Source: CAVSRC01 sp963730325
GTDB lineage: Bacteria > Pseudomonadota > Alphaproteobacteria > Rhizobiales > Kaistiaceae
NCBI GenBank assembly: GCA_963730325.1
Contig: CAVSRC010000013.1
Location: 1 to 64,000, forward strand
Reading direction: 5' to 3'
DNA: 64,000 nt
Shown here one piece after another: positions 35,418-44,321 of the stretch (position 1 is its first letter; each line of letters starts with the position of its first letter). Below the pieces are notes generated by a model. That model had not been told where the DNA came from, made no database searches, and saw only the letters and a program-made list of their open reading frames with translations. A program made the translations under genes and the position numbers.

Positions 35418-36835
35418 ACGCGACCTCGCCAGCCGATCTGGCATTTGCCCCGCTTGTCGAAGTCGCCCGGCGCATGAGGGCCGGCGAGGTAACCAGCAAA
35501 CAGCTCACCGCGCTGATGCTCGACCGCATCGAACGGCTTAATCCGACGCTGAACTGTTACATCACGGTTTGTCGCGACGCGGCTCTTGAACAGGCGGAGG
35601 GGCTCGATCGCCTGCTGGCCGCCGGCGTCGATCTCGGCCCGCTTCACGGAATACCGATCGCCATCAAGGACAACATGGCCACGGCCGGCGTGCGTACGAC
35701 CGGCGGCTCACGCATCCTGAAGGACTGGGTTCCCGAAACCGATTCGGCGGTCGTCAGAAAGACCAAGGAAGCCGGAGGAGTCATCCTCGGCAAGCTGGCG
35801 CTCTACGAGTTCGCCTTCGGTGGCTGGCACGAGGATTTCGGGCCGGAGACCCGCAATCCCTGGGACACGTCGCGCTCGTGTAGCGCGTCAAGCAACGGCC
35901 CTGCCGGCGCGGTGGCAGCCGGCCTGGCCTATGCGAGCCTGGGAAGCGACACCGGCGGTTCGGTCCGGCTCCCGGCGGCCGCCTGCGGCCTCGTAGGCAT
36001 GAAACCCACTTACGGTCTGGTCAGCCGTGCGGGCGTGCTGCCCGGTGGCTACAGCCTTGACCATATCGGCCCCTTCGGCCGCACCGTCGCCGATACCGCC
36101 GCGTACCTTCAGGCCATCGCCGGCCCCGAGGATCGCGATCCCGCCGGTACGCGTCGCGCTCCGGCAGACTACAGCGCCAATCTGGAGCGCGGCATCAGGG
36201 GTGTGCGCATCGGTATCCCAAAGACGCAGCCAAGCGAGTTGATCGACAGCGAAATGCGCGATGCCTTCGACGCAAGCCTCGAAGTTCTCGTCCGGGAAGG
36301 TGCGCAGCTTGTCGAGATAGACGTGCCCGACCACATTCTGTCGCGCACGTGCATGTGGGCAATCGCTGCCTCCGAACTCGCCGAATCGCATCGCGAGTGG
36401 CTGAAGACGCGCGCCGAGGACTATTCGCCCGTCGTGCGCAGCCTGATCAAGCAGGGCGCCTTCCTGCCGGCGGTCGAATACGTGCGCGCGCAGCGTGTTC
36501 GCCAGAAGATCATCTATGCCTACGAAGAGGTGATGAAGCAGGTCGAGTTGATCGCCATGCCGGTCGTACCCTTTCCGGCGTGGCCGATCGGCGATGAAGA
36601 AGTGACAATTGGCAACGTCAAGGAAGTGCTCATGGGCGCCCTCACCCGCTATTGCCCGCCGTTCAACATCACGGGGATGCCGGCCGTTGCCATCCCGAAC
36701 GGCTTCAATCGAGACAATCTGCCGCTGGGCTTCCAGATCGCCGGCAGGCTCTTCGACGACGCAGGCGTGCTCACCGCCGCCCGCGCCTATGAACGCGTCA
36801 CGGACTGGCACACGCGCCGCCCGCCGATCCAATGA
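35414..36835 (+). CDS. Amidase-signature family hydrolase (AtzE/GatA-like)
   Basis: This 473-residue enzyme has the Ser-cisSer-Lys triad: Lys in IAIKDNMATAG near residue 82, the serine pair in SASSNGPAGAV near 157-167, and the nucleophile Ser in SDTGGSVRLPAAACG near 181. The usual glycine-rich GGSSGGSA loop is altered to SASSNGPA, keeping the two serines. The ATG at 35414 overlaps the AtzG-like gene; an upstream open stretch runs inside other genes and was ignored. It hydrolyses a C-N bond of an imported compound, possibly a carboxy-urea or half-amide; specificity is open. Confidence 0.88.
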   Translation: MNATSPADLAFAPLVEVARRMRAGEVTSKQLTALMLDRIERLNPTLNCYITVCRDAALEQAEGLDRLLAAGVDLGPLHGIPIAIKDNMATAGVRTTGGSRILKDWVPETDSAVVRKTKEAGGVILGKLALYEFAFGGWHEDFGPETRNPWDTSRSCSASSNGPAGAVAAGLAYASLGSDTGGSVRLPAAACGLVGMKPTYGLVSRAGVLPGGYSLDHIGPFGRTVADTAAYLQAIAGPEDRDPAGTRRAPADYSANLERGIRGVRIGIPKTQPSELIDSEMRDAFDASLEVLVREGAQLVEIDVPDHILSRTCMWAIAASELAESHREWLKTRAEDYSPVVRSLIKQGAFLPAVEYVRAQRVRQKIIYAYEEVMKQVELIAMPVVPFPAWPIGDEEVTIGNVKEVLMGALTRYCPPFNITGMPAVAIPNGFNRDNLPLGFQIAGRLFDDAGVLTAARAYERVTDWHTRRPPIQ

Positions 36836-36842
36836 GCGGCGC

Positions 36843-37748
36843 ATGGCCCTTGCGGCCCAAGCAATGACGGTCGGTATCGTCGGTCTCGGCGCCCTGGGAA
36901 GCGCCATTGCAACGGCGCTGATCGCGCACGACCAACACCCGATCGGCTACGACCGCGACGCAGACGCCTTGGCGCGTTTTGCCGCTGCCGGCGGCACCCC
37001 GGCAGCAAGCGCCGCGGAGCTGTGCCGCACCGCAAACTGCGTCATCGTCGTGTTGCGTGACGAGTTGCAGATCGAGGACCTGCTTGCCGCGCCGGGGGTG
37101 CTGGCAAAGGGAATCCAGGCCGGCACGACCCTCTGGCTGGTGAGCACCGTCAGGCCCGCTTTCGCGGCCCACCTCGGCGAGATCCTTATGCAACGCCAGG
37201 TCCACCTTCTCGATGGTCCCGTCAGCGGTGGGGTCGAACTGGCGCGCGCCGGCCAATTGACGCTGATCCTGGCCGGCGACGATGCGGCCTTCGCCGCCGT
37301 GTCGTCGCTCACCCCCGCCGTGGCTGCACGGGTCTTCCGCGTCGCCGATCGACCGGGCCCGGCTTCGGCGGTCAAAGCGATCAACCAGCTTCTCGCGGCA
37401 TCGCACATTGCCCTGGCGGCCGAGGCTCTGGGATTGGCATTGCATTCAGGCGTCGACCCGTGGGTTCTCTACGAGGCGGTCAACGTGAGCTCCGGCGCCT
37501 CGCGCATGTTCGCCAATCGTGTGCCACGGATGATCGAGGAGGATTTTTCGGCGAACGCCACGATCGGCATCTTCCTGAAAGACCTATCCATCGCGCTTGA
37601 CATGGGCCTTGCGAACGGATCGGAACTCCCGGTCGCGAAGGCTGCGTATCGGGTCTTTCAGAAGGCGGCGGAATCGGTCGGCGCCAATACGGGCGATCCC
37701 GCAATCTTTCGCCTCTATGCGCCCGCCAGGACGCAGGCTGAACCGTGA
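36843..37748 (+). CDS. Beta-hydroxyacid dehydrogenase family protein (3-HIBADH-like)
   Basis: A 301-residue enzyme with the Rossmann motif GIVGLGALGSAIATAL near residues 9-24, substrate motif DGPVSGGVELARAG near 122-135 and the catalytic lysine in SAVKAINQLLAASH near 177. These are the marks of 3-hydroxyisobutyrate, tartronate-semialdehyde and glycerol-type dehydrogenases. A second ATG seven codons in (36864) would also fit. It lies 7 bases after the amidase. If the ThDP enzyme acts as a carboligase, reduction of its product would suit this enzyme (inference). Confidence 0.88.
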   Translation: MALAAQAMTVGIVGLGALGSAIATALIAHDQHPIGYDRDADALARFAAAGGTPAASAAELCRTANCVIVVLRDELQIEDLLAAPGVLAKGIQAGTTLWLVSTVRPAFAAHLGEILMQRQVHLLDGPVSGGVELARAGQLTLILAGDDAAFAAVSSLTPAVAARVFRVADRPGPASAVKAINQLLAASHIALAAEALGLALHSGVDPWVLYEAVNVSSGASRMFANRVPRMIEEDFSANATIGIFLKDLSIALDMGLANGSELPVAKAAYRVFQKAAESVGANTGDPAIFRLYAPARTQAEP

Positions 37749-37761
37749 TCGCCCGCCGCCA

Positions 37762-38577
37762 TCACATTCGCGCCAGGCGCTCGATTGCCGAAGACGCGGT
37801 GTCGCCTTCGTGAACGCCGAAACCGGAGGCGCGACCGTTCACGCGCGAGACAATCCCGTCAGCATAAGTCGAGTGCGCATCGCCAATCCGCGCCGAGGCG
37901 GCGGCGACCGTGAACGCCGCAATGCCCCTTGCATTGAGCGGCGCCAGCCGCGCCACTCCGGCCTCCTCCATACCGATACCGGCGTCATTGAAGACAGCGG
38001 CAAAAGCATCGACTCTGAGTGCCGCGGCAGGCTTGCCACCCACCAGACCGCCGTGGGATCCGGTCACAACGATTTGTCCCATATCCTCGGGACGCACCAA
38101 GGAGGCAGAATCGAGAAGCAGGATCCGGCGTGCCGCGTTTCCCGGCATCTCGTGGCGCGCCTCTCCGAAAGGTGCGGGTTCGGAATCTGCCAGCGGAGCC
38201 GCGTGAAACGCTACCGCCGCTTCACGGCAGCCAACTCCGGGCACTGCGCCGAGCGATTGCGCATGCGCGTTGGCGTGGCTGACGATCCCTCGCGCCAATG
38301 CGTCGGCGGCATCGCCGATCCGGCAGGACAGGTATGAGACGGTGGCGGCGGGAATATCCAGGATTTCAAGCTCGGCGAGCGCCGCGACGCCGGCGCCGTC
38401 TCGGCCAACGCCGGCATCGTTCAGAATGACACCGCGTGCCCTGCCCAGCGCGGCAAGATAGCCGGGATAGCGGCCGCCATGCGATCCCGACACGATGACC
38501 CGACCGGCGGCATCCGCCGGCAGCTTGGTGATGGTGTCGCAGAGATGGAAGAGAAAGGCTTCGTCAGAAGGCCGCAC
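37762..38577 (-). CDS. Unrecognised protein made of two internal repeats
   Basis: This 271-residue protein does not match a family I recognise. It consists of two homologous halves. Residues about 26-112 and about 169-255 share GSHGG, NDAGxG, AGVxxL, an S-x-RIGDA box, GIVS, Asn and a closing G-F/L-G pattern. The repeats are diverged but in the same order. No signal peptide or membrane segment is seen, so it should be a soluble cytoplasmic protein, perhaps a pseudo-dimeric enzyme with the GSHGG and NDAG loops at a two-fold site. It is the only minus-strand gene among the plus-strand catabolic genes and is divergent from the HpcH-type aldolase. Confidence 0.7.
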   Translation of the reverse strand: MRPSDEAFLFHLCDTITKLPADAAGRVIVSGSHGGRYPGYLAALGRARGVILNDAGVGRDGAGVAALAELEILDIPAATVSYLSCRIGDAADALARGIVSHANAHAQSLGAVPGVGCREAAVAFHAAPLADSEPAPFGEARHEMPGNAARRILLLDSASLVRPEDMGQIVVTGSHGGLVGGKPAAALRVDAFAAVFNDAGIGMEEAGVARLAPLNARGIAAFTVAAASARIGDAHSTYADGIVSRVNGRASGFGVHEGDTASSAIERLARM

Positions 38578-38621
38578 GGTAGTTTCAGGCTCCGTGAGAA
38601 CAAAGAAGGGGAAGCGCAGAG

Positions 38622-39305
38622 ATGACCGCGCAGTTCAAGGCCAAACTTCTAGCACGGCAGCCCGTCGTGGTGATGAATCCGGACCATCCTTCGGCCAGCC
38701 TCGTGGAATTCATCGGCCGTCTCGGCGTCGACGCCGTCATGATCGACACCGAGCAGGGGAGCCCAGATGTCGAGTCGGTCGAAGCCATGGCACGCGCCGC
38801 CCGCGTCGCCGGGCTGTGTGCGCTGGTCCGCGTGTTCTCGCCGGATTCGTGGGTCATTGAGCGCTACATGGGACGTGGAGTCCACGGCATCGTTGTTCCG
38901 CGCCTCGACAGCGCCCAAGATGCGCAGCGAGTTGTCGAGGTAGTGCGCTACTGCTTCCCTGACGGCACCGACGACAAGACGGTGGTCGTCCAGATCGAAA
39001 GTGCGGCGGCGGTTACGGATCTCGACGCGTTCCTTGCGATCGATGGCATCGATTGCCTGTTTATCGGCCCAGTCGATCTCGCCAAGAGCCTCGGCCACAA
39101 GGGGAATTATCGCAAGCCGGAGGTTATGGCGGTCATCGAGCAGGCCCTCGAGCGGATCGCAAAAGCCGGAAAGGCCGCCGGAATGATGGTCAAGGAAGAG
39201 GACGTCGCGCATTGGCGCGCAAGAGGTGCTACGTTTCTCTATAACCATCTCAATGACTACGCGCTGATGGGCGCTCGCCAATTCAACGCCCTTATCGACC
39301 GCTGA
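38622..39305 (+). CDS. HpcH/HpaI-type class II aldolase
   Basis: A 227-residue aldolase with AVMIDTEQGSPDVESVEAM near residues 38-56, an Arg-containing ALVRV strand, the metal Glu in VVQIESAAAV near 125, and Asp in CLFIGPVDLAKSLG near 147. This branch splits 2-keto-3-deoxy acids or 4-hydroxy-2-keto acids to pyruvate plus an aldehyde. It is shorter than classical HpaI and lacks the usual N-terminal stretch. It starts 44 bases from the repeat protein on the other strand and ends the catabolic block. Confidence 0.85.
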   Translation: MTAQFKAKLLARQPVVVMNPDHPSASLVEFIGRLGVDAVMIDTEQGSPDVESVEAMARAARVAGLCALVRVFSPDSWVIERYMGRGVHGIVVPRLDSAQDAQRVVEVVRYCFPDGTDDKTVVVQIESAAAVTDLDAFLAIDGIDCLFIGPVDLAKSLGHKGNYRKPEVMAVIEQALERIAKAGKAAGMMVKEEDVAHWRARGATFLYNHLNDYALMGARQFNALIDR

Positions 39306-39402
39306 AGCAGGCGCTCACTGGTAATGCGTCCCGAAATCTACGGGCCATGACATGCGCGTGAAGAGTTGGTGAAACCAGTGAAAAGGGGACATTCTGACGG
39401 CG

Positions 39403-40437
39403 TCACTTCCGGGCCGGGGCGGTCGAGTCGCGGACCACCAGGGTAACGGCCGTCTCGGTATAGGTCGCCAGTTTGTCCCGGGACCTGATGCGCTCGATGA
39501 GCCGGGCCACGCTTCTGGCGCCGATATCTTCGGCATCGACGCGGATGGTGGTCAGCGGCACCGAGATCAGCGCCGCGGTCGGGATGTCGTCGAAGCCGAC
39601 GACGGAGATATCGGCGGGAACGCTGAGACCCGCCTCGGTCAACGCCGCAATGGCACCGAAGGCGCAGGAATCGTTGTAGCAAAGGATCGCGGTGAAGTCC
39701 GCGCCGCCCCTGGCTTCGATGCGTTCCTTGACCGCGGCGTAGGCGAGATCGGTGCGCATCGCCTCTAGCTCGACGACGAGGTCGCCGAGGTCCCCCAGCC
39801 CTGCCTCCTGCATGGCCTTGCGGCTACCGGCCATGCGGTCGCGAATTGTCGGTCGCGGCGAGTGGGCCAGCATGAGGATGCGCGTGTGCCCGTGTTGCAG
39901 CAGATGACGAGCGCCGAGATAGCCGCCGGTGCGATTGGCCGGGGCGACCGCGTCCAGCCGCATGAGCGGCTCGCGTCCGTTGACGATGACGGTGGGGACG
40001 GCGCGTGCGCACAAGTGCTGGATGATGTCCTCGCGCTGCATGGACAGAAGCAGATAGCCCGCGGTCCCGTCATCGGGCTCCAGCCACGCCATGCTCGACG
40101 GCCCGGCATGGGTGACCGAAAGCGTCAGGCCCGACTCGCGCGCCTTCTTCTCCATGCCGCGCTGCACGGCCGACATGAACTCGCCGGCGCTGCCGTCGGA
40201 CACATGAAGATCGGAGATCACGGTCGCCGTGCCGGCCAGGGCGCCGGCGTAGTTGAGGCGCTCGGCCGCCGACTGGATGCGTGAGCGGACATCGCCCGAA
40301 ATGCCCGGTGCTCCGCTGAGCGCCCGCGATGCGGTGCTGATCGAAACGCCAACCGCTTCGGCAATGTCACGCAAGGTGACCCGGCCGGAGGGCGCTGTGG
40401 CCACACCCCTGGCAGGCGACCCCCCGTAAGCGGCCAT
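39403..40437 (-). CDS. LacI-family transcriptional regulator
   Basis: A 344-residue repressor. The N-terminal helix-turn-helix and hinge read VTLRDIAEAVGVSISTASRALSGAPGIS (about residues 20-47), followed by a periplasmic-binding-protein-like effector domain with VVGFDDIPTAALISVPLTTIR near 285-305. The ATG at 40437 follows GAGGAG at a good distance; a longer frame upstream is unlikely. It is divergent from the uronide operon, and the shared region has an 18-base perfect palindrome, so it probably represses that operon and itself. Confidence 0.9.
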   Translation of the reverse strand: MAAYGGSPARGVATAPSGRVTLRDIAEAVGVSISTASRALSGAPGISGDVRSRIQSAAERLNYAGALAGTATVISDLHVSDGSAGEFMSAVQRGMEKKARESGLTLSVTHAGPSSMAWLEPDDGTAGYLLLSMQREDIIQHLCARAVPTVIVNGREPLMRLDAVAPANRTGGYLGARHLLQHGHTRILMLAHSPRPTIRDRMAGSRKAMQEAGLGDLGDLVVELEAMRTDLAYAAVKERIEARGGADFTAILCYNDSCAFGAIAALTEAGLSVPADISVVGFDDIPTAALISVPLTTIRVDAEDIGARSVARLIERIRSRDKLATYTETAVTLVVRDSTAPARK

Positions 40438-40542
40438 CAATGGGCTCCTCGCTTGCGCGGCACGCATCGACGGCTGCCGCAATTGGCTCCCTCTATTGGG
40501 AGGCCGGCATGAACGTGTCAACCATTACGCGACTTGCGTTGT

Positions 40543-40560
40543 CAATGCAAATTTGCATTG
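40543..40560. promoter_or_regulatory. 18-bp perfect palindrome, probable LacI-family operator
   Basis: CAATGCAAATTTGCATTG is a perfect palindrome in the 209-base gap between the LacI gene (40437) and the lyase (40647). Length and symmetry suit a LacI-family dimer. A TTGACT box at 40575-40580, 15 bases past it, could be the -35 of the operon promoter. Confidence 0.6.
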
Positions 40561-40646
40561 CTCGTGAAATTGTCTTGACTTTGCGCTGGCGGGCTGCCTG
40601 AGTTGTTACCTGCTAATGTCGGCGTCAGTCCGACAAGGGAGGAGAC

Positions 40647-42485
40647 GTGTCCCGCTTGGCGGAAGTCAGCCAGGGCGCTGGGCCCGATGCATGGGGCGCC
40701 GACTGCCTTTCGGCGCTCGGCGATGTCTTGCCGGTGTTCGTGCCGGCGCCTCCAGCGAGTCATCGGGCGTTCTGGTCGGCCATCCCCGATCACTTCAAAT
40801 CGCGATTGATCGCCGGCGGCGAGGCCGCCCTGGCGACATCATGGCCGGCCCTCTCGGCCAGCGCCTATCGCGCTTTCACAAGGACCGGCAACCGCGTCGA
40901 CTACGAAAGCAACTACTTCGCGCGCCGCCGTATCATCAACGCGCTGGCGCTGGCCGAGGCGGTGCAGGGCAAGGGCCGCTTCGTCGATCGCCTGATCGAC
41001 GGCATTGTTGCGGTGTGCGAGGAGAGCGGCTGGCAGCTTCCGGCGCACAATGCGCAGGAGCGCGATGCCCCCTGCGATCCCCTGCCCGATCCGACCCGCC
41101 CGGTGATCGACTTGTTTGCCGCCGAGACCGGCGCCCAGCTCGCGGTGATCGCCTCGCTGCTCGGCGACGTGCTCACCGCAGCGGCGCCCGACATCGTCCG
41201 GCGCATCGACCGCGAGATCGAGACGCGGATCACCCGGCCCTATCTCGACCGGCATTTCTGGTGGATGGGCAACGGCGCCGAACCCATGAACAACTGGACG
41301 GCCTGGTGCACCGAAAACGTCCTCATCAGCACCTTCACGCGCCCGACCGACCAGGCGGTGCGCCACGCGGTCATCACCAAGGCGGCGCACAGCCTCGATG
41401 CCTTCCTTGAAGGTTATGGCGAGGACGGCGCCTGCGACGAGGGCCCGCACTATTATCGCCATGCGGCGCTCTCGCTGTTCGGGGCGCTGAGGGTGATGGA
41501 TGCGGTCGCGCCCGGCGTGTTCGACCGCTTCTGGCGCGAGCCCAAGATCCGCAACATGGCGGAGTACATCGTCAACGCCCATGTGGGCGGCTCCTGGTAC
41601 ATCAACTTCGCCGATGCCTCCGCCGTGCTGGCGCCGTGCGGCGCGCGAGAGTTCCTGTTCGGCAAGGCGGTCGGCTCGCAGGCGCTTTGCGCGCTGGCGG
41701 CGCGCGATGCGGCGCGCAACCCGACGCCCGAGCTTGCCGACGAGATCAACCTCGCGCATCGCCTGCTGGCGCTTCTCGCAGCGCCGGAGATGGAAGCCTA
41801 TGGCGAGCGGCCGGTCGCGACGCGCGACATCTATTATGCGAGTTGCGGCCTCTTCATCGCCCGCGACGCGCGCTTCGTCGTCGCCGTGAAAGCCGGCGAC
41901 AATGGCGACGGACACAATCACAACGATGTCGGCAGCGTCACCGTCTACAAGGACGGACGGCCTCTGCTCATCGACGTCGGCGTCGAGACCTATACGAAGA
42001 AGACGTTCTCGCCAGAGCGCTACGCCATCTGGACGATGCAATCCGCCTTTCACAATCTGCCGACATTCGAAGGCGTCGAGCAGCGCGCCGGTGCGGCCTT
42101 CGCGGCAAAGGACGTTGACGTCGCCCTCGGCGAACGGGTCTCCGCGATCAGCATGGATATCGCCGGCGCCTATCCAGAGGAGGCGCGGGTGGCGCGCTAC
42201 CGGCGTTCGGTGCGGCTGGTCAAGGGCGAGGCGATCGAGATCGCCGACCACCATGACGGCGAACGGCCGGCCACGCTTTCGCTGATGTTGAGCGAAGAGC
42301 CGGTGCTTTCGGCGGGGCGCATTGTCGTCGGCGATCTCGGCGAGATCGCGCTTTCTGGCGCCGGAGAGCCCCGCGTCGAACGGATTACGATAACCGACGC
42401 ACGATTGCGGCAAGCCTGGCCGGAGCGGATATTCCGTATCCTGGTGCCGATGGCCGGCCGCGATCTGCGCCTGCGGCTCAATTGA
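40647..42485 (+). CDS. Heparinase II/III-family polysaccharide lyase-like protein
   Basis: A 612-residue protein with an (alpha/alpha) toroid domain (about 60-380; GNGAEPMNNWTAWCTENVLIS and DEGPHYYRHAALSLFGAL are characteristic). A beta-sandwich Hepar_II_III domain follows, including GDNGDGHNHNDVGSVTVYKDGRPLLIDVGVETY near 423-455. The usual active-site Asn, Tyr, His and Arg surroundings are present. No signal peptide is visible, so it probably acts on imported oligouronides in the cytoplasm. GTG start after GGAGGAGAC. It leads the operon with the CUT1 importer and GH88 hydrolase. Confidence 0.85.
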   Translation: MSRLAEVSQGAGPDAWGADCLSALGDVLPVFVPAPPASHRAFWSAIPDHFKSRLIAGGEAALATSWPALSASAYRAFTRTGNRVDYESNYFARRRIINALALAEAVQGKGRFVDRLIDGIVAVCEESGWQLPAHNAQERDAPCDPLPDPTRPVIDLFAAETGAQLAVIASLLGDVLTAAAPDIVRRIDREIETRITRPYLDRHFWWMGNGAEPMNNWTAWCTENVLISTFTRPTDQAVRHAVITKAAHSLDAFLEGYGEDGACDEGPHYYRHAALSLFGALRVMDAVAPGVFDRFWREPKIRNMAEYIVNAHVGGSWYINFADASAVLAPCGAREFLFGKAVGSQALCALAARDAARNPTPELADEINLAHRLLALLAAPEMEAYGERPVATRDIYYASCGLFIARDARFVVAVKAGDNGDGHNHNDVGSVTVYKDGRPLLIDVGVETYTKKTFSPERYAIWTMQSAFHNLPTFEGVEQRAGAAFAAKDVDVALGERVSAISMDIAGAYPEEARVARYRRSVRLVKGEAIEIADHHDGERPATLSLMLSEEPVLSAGRIVVGDLGEIALSGAGEPRVERITITDARLRQAWPERIFRILVPMAGRDLRLRLN

Positions 42486-42501
42486 AAGGAGGCGGGCCGA
42501 G

Positions 42502-43449
42502 GTGACCACCTATGCCGAGCCTCTGGTAACGGTCTCGCCGCCGCGCACGCGCGTTTCGCGGCGCTGGCGCAGGGTGCGCAACGCGCTCACCGCCTATTCG
42601 TTCATCGCGCCCAATTTCATCGGCTTCGCGGTGTTCACCCTCGGCCCGATCGTCTTTGCCTTCCTGCTGGCGTTCATGCACTGGGACGGCTCCAACCCGA
42701 TCGAGTTCGTCGGGCTGGACAATTTCTGGCGGCTGTTCTCCGACAAGGTGTTCCAGGCCGCCTTCTGGAACACGATCATCTACACCGGCTTCACGGTGCC
42801 GCTGACGCTGGTCTGTTCGCTGGGTCTCGCCATCCTGCTCAACCAGAAGATCTTCGCCCGCGATTTCTTCCGCACCATCGCTTTCTTCCCCTATGTGGCC
42901 TCGCTGATCGCGGTGGCGGTCGTCTGGAACATGCTCTTCAACCCGGACTTCGGTCCGGTGAACATGGTTCTCTACACGCTGGGGGTCGACCCGAAGAACC
43001 TGCCCAGATGGGCGGCGGACAGGCACTGGGCCATGGTCACCGTGATCATGTTCTCCGTCTGGAAGAACATGGGCTACTTCATGGTGATCTACCTTGCCGG
43101 CCTGCAGGGGATCAGTTCCGAGCTCTACGAAGCCGCGGACATCGACGGCGCCACCGCCTGGCAGAAGTTCTGGTACGTCACCTTGCCGCAACTGGCGCCG
43201 ACCACCTTCTTTGTCTCGGTGATGCTGACCATCACCTCGTTCAAGGTGTTCGACCAGATCTACATGATCACGCAGGGCGGGCCGGGAACCGCGACCCTGG
43301 TGCTCGTCTATCACATCTACAACGAAGCGTTCGTCTCCTGGGATCTGGGCTATTCGAGCATGGTGGCCCTGGTCCTCTTTCTGCTCGTCCTCGTCATCAC
43401 CGTCATCCAGTTCTGGTGGACGCGCGAAAGGGAGGAGAACCTGGCATGA
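42502..43449 (+). CDS. CUT1 sugar ABC permease (MalF/UgpA type)
   Basis: A 315-residue permease with six predicted helices. The coupling-loop motif GISSELYEAADIDGATAWQKFWYVTLPQLAPT near residues 202-233 is the EAA motif of binding-protein-dependent permeases. GTG start 16 bases after the lyase. It overlaps the second permease by ATGA. With its partner it should import an oligosaccharide containing uronic acid. Confidence 0.92.
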   Translation: MTTYAEPLVTVSPPRTRVSRRWRRVRNALTAYSFIAPNFIGFAVFTLGPIVFAFLLAFMHWDGSNPIEFVGLDNFWRLFSDKVFQAAFWNTIIYTGFTVPLTLVCSLGLAILLNQKIFARDFFRTIAFFPYVASLIAVAVVWNMLFNPDFGPVNMVLYTLGVDPKNLPRWAADRHWAMVTVIMFSVWKNMGYFMVIYLAGLQGISSELYEAADIDGATAWQKFWYVTLPQLAPTTFFVSVMLTITSFKVFDQIYMITQGGPGTATLVLVYHIYNEAFVSWDLGYSSMVALVLFLLVLVITVIQFWWTREREENLA

Positions 43450-44318
43450 GCATGGCCACGCTCCCGACAAATGCGGCCGCGCTCAAGCGCCCGCGCAAGC
43501 GCGTGAAATGGGGCCTGGTCGCCACCTATGTGATCGTCATCCTGATCACCATCACCATGCTGGCGCCGTTCGTGTGGATGCTTTCCGCCTCGCTCAAGCT
43601 GAACCGCGACGTCTTCGCCTTTCCCATCGAATGGATACCGTCGCAGCCGCGCTGGGAGAACTTCGTCGACATCTGGACCAAGATTCCGCTGGCGCTGTTC
43701 ATCTACAACACGTTCAAGCTGACGGTCGTCGTCACCATCCTGCAGCTGCTTACCTCGAGCTTCGCCGCCTACGCCTTCGCCAAGCTCCGCTTCCCTTACC
43801 GCAACGCGCTGTTTCTGGCCTACATCGCCACCATCGCCATGCCGTGGCAGGTCTACATGGTGCCGCAATTCATCATGATGCGCGGGTTCGGGCTCAACAA
43901 CACACTGACCGCGCTCATCTGCCTGCAGGCCTTCACCGCCTTCGGCGTGTTCCTGATGCGCCAGTTCTACATGTCGATTCCGGACGAGCTGTGCGAGGCG
44001 GCGCGCATCGACGGCATGAGCGAATACGGCATCTGGTGGCGGATCATGCTGCCGCTCTCCATGCCGGCGATCTCGACACTGACCATCTTCACCTTCGTCA
44101 CCACCTGGAACGATTTCCTCGGGCCGCTGATCTATCTGACCAAGACCGAGGTCAAGACCATCCAGATCGGCATCCGCATGTTCATCACCCAGTACACCCA
44201 GGAGTACGGGCTGATCATGGCGGCCTCGGTGGTGTCGCTCATTCCGGTCCTCATCCTCTTTCTCGCACTGCAACGCTTCTTCGTCGAAGGCATCGCTTCG
44301 ACCGGGATCAAGGGATAA
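43446..44318 (+). CDS. CUT1 sugar ABC permease (MalG/UgpE type)
   Basis: A 290-residue permease with the EAA motif SIPDELCEAARIDGMSEYGIWWRIMLPLSMPAIS near residues 178-211 and the MalG-type C-terminus FFVEGIASTGIKG. It starts inside the stop of the first permease (ATGA) and ends 3 bases before the GH88 gene. Confidence 0.92.
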   Translation: MSMATLPTNAAALKRPRKRVKWGLVATYVIVILITITMLAPFVWMLSASLKLNRDVFAFPIEWIPSQPRWENFVDIWTKIPLALFIYNTFKLTVVVTILQLLTSSFAAYAFAKLRFPYRNALFLAYIATIAMPWQVYMVPQFIMMRGFGLNNTLTALICLQAFTAFGVFLMRQFYMSIPDELCEAARIDGMSEYGIWWRIMLPLSMPAISTLTIFTFVTTWNDFLGPLIYLTKTEVKTIQIGIRMFITQYTQEYGLIMAASVVSLIPVLILFLALQRFFVEGIASTGIKG

Positions 44319-44321
44319 TGC

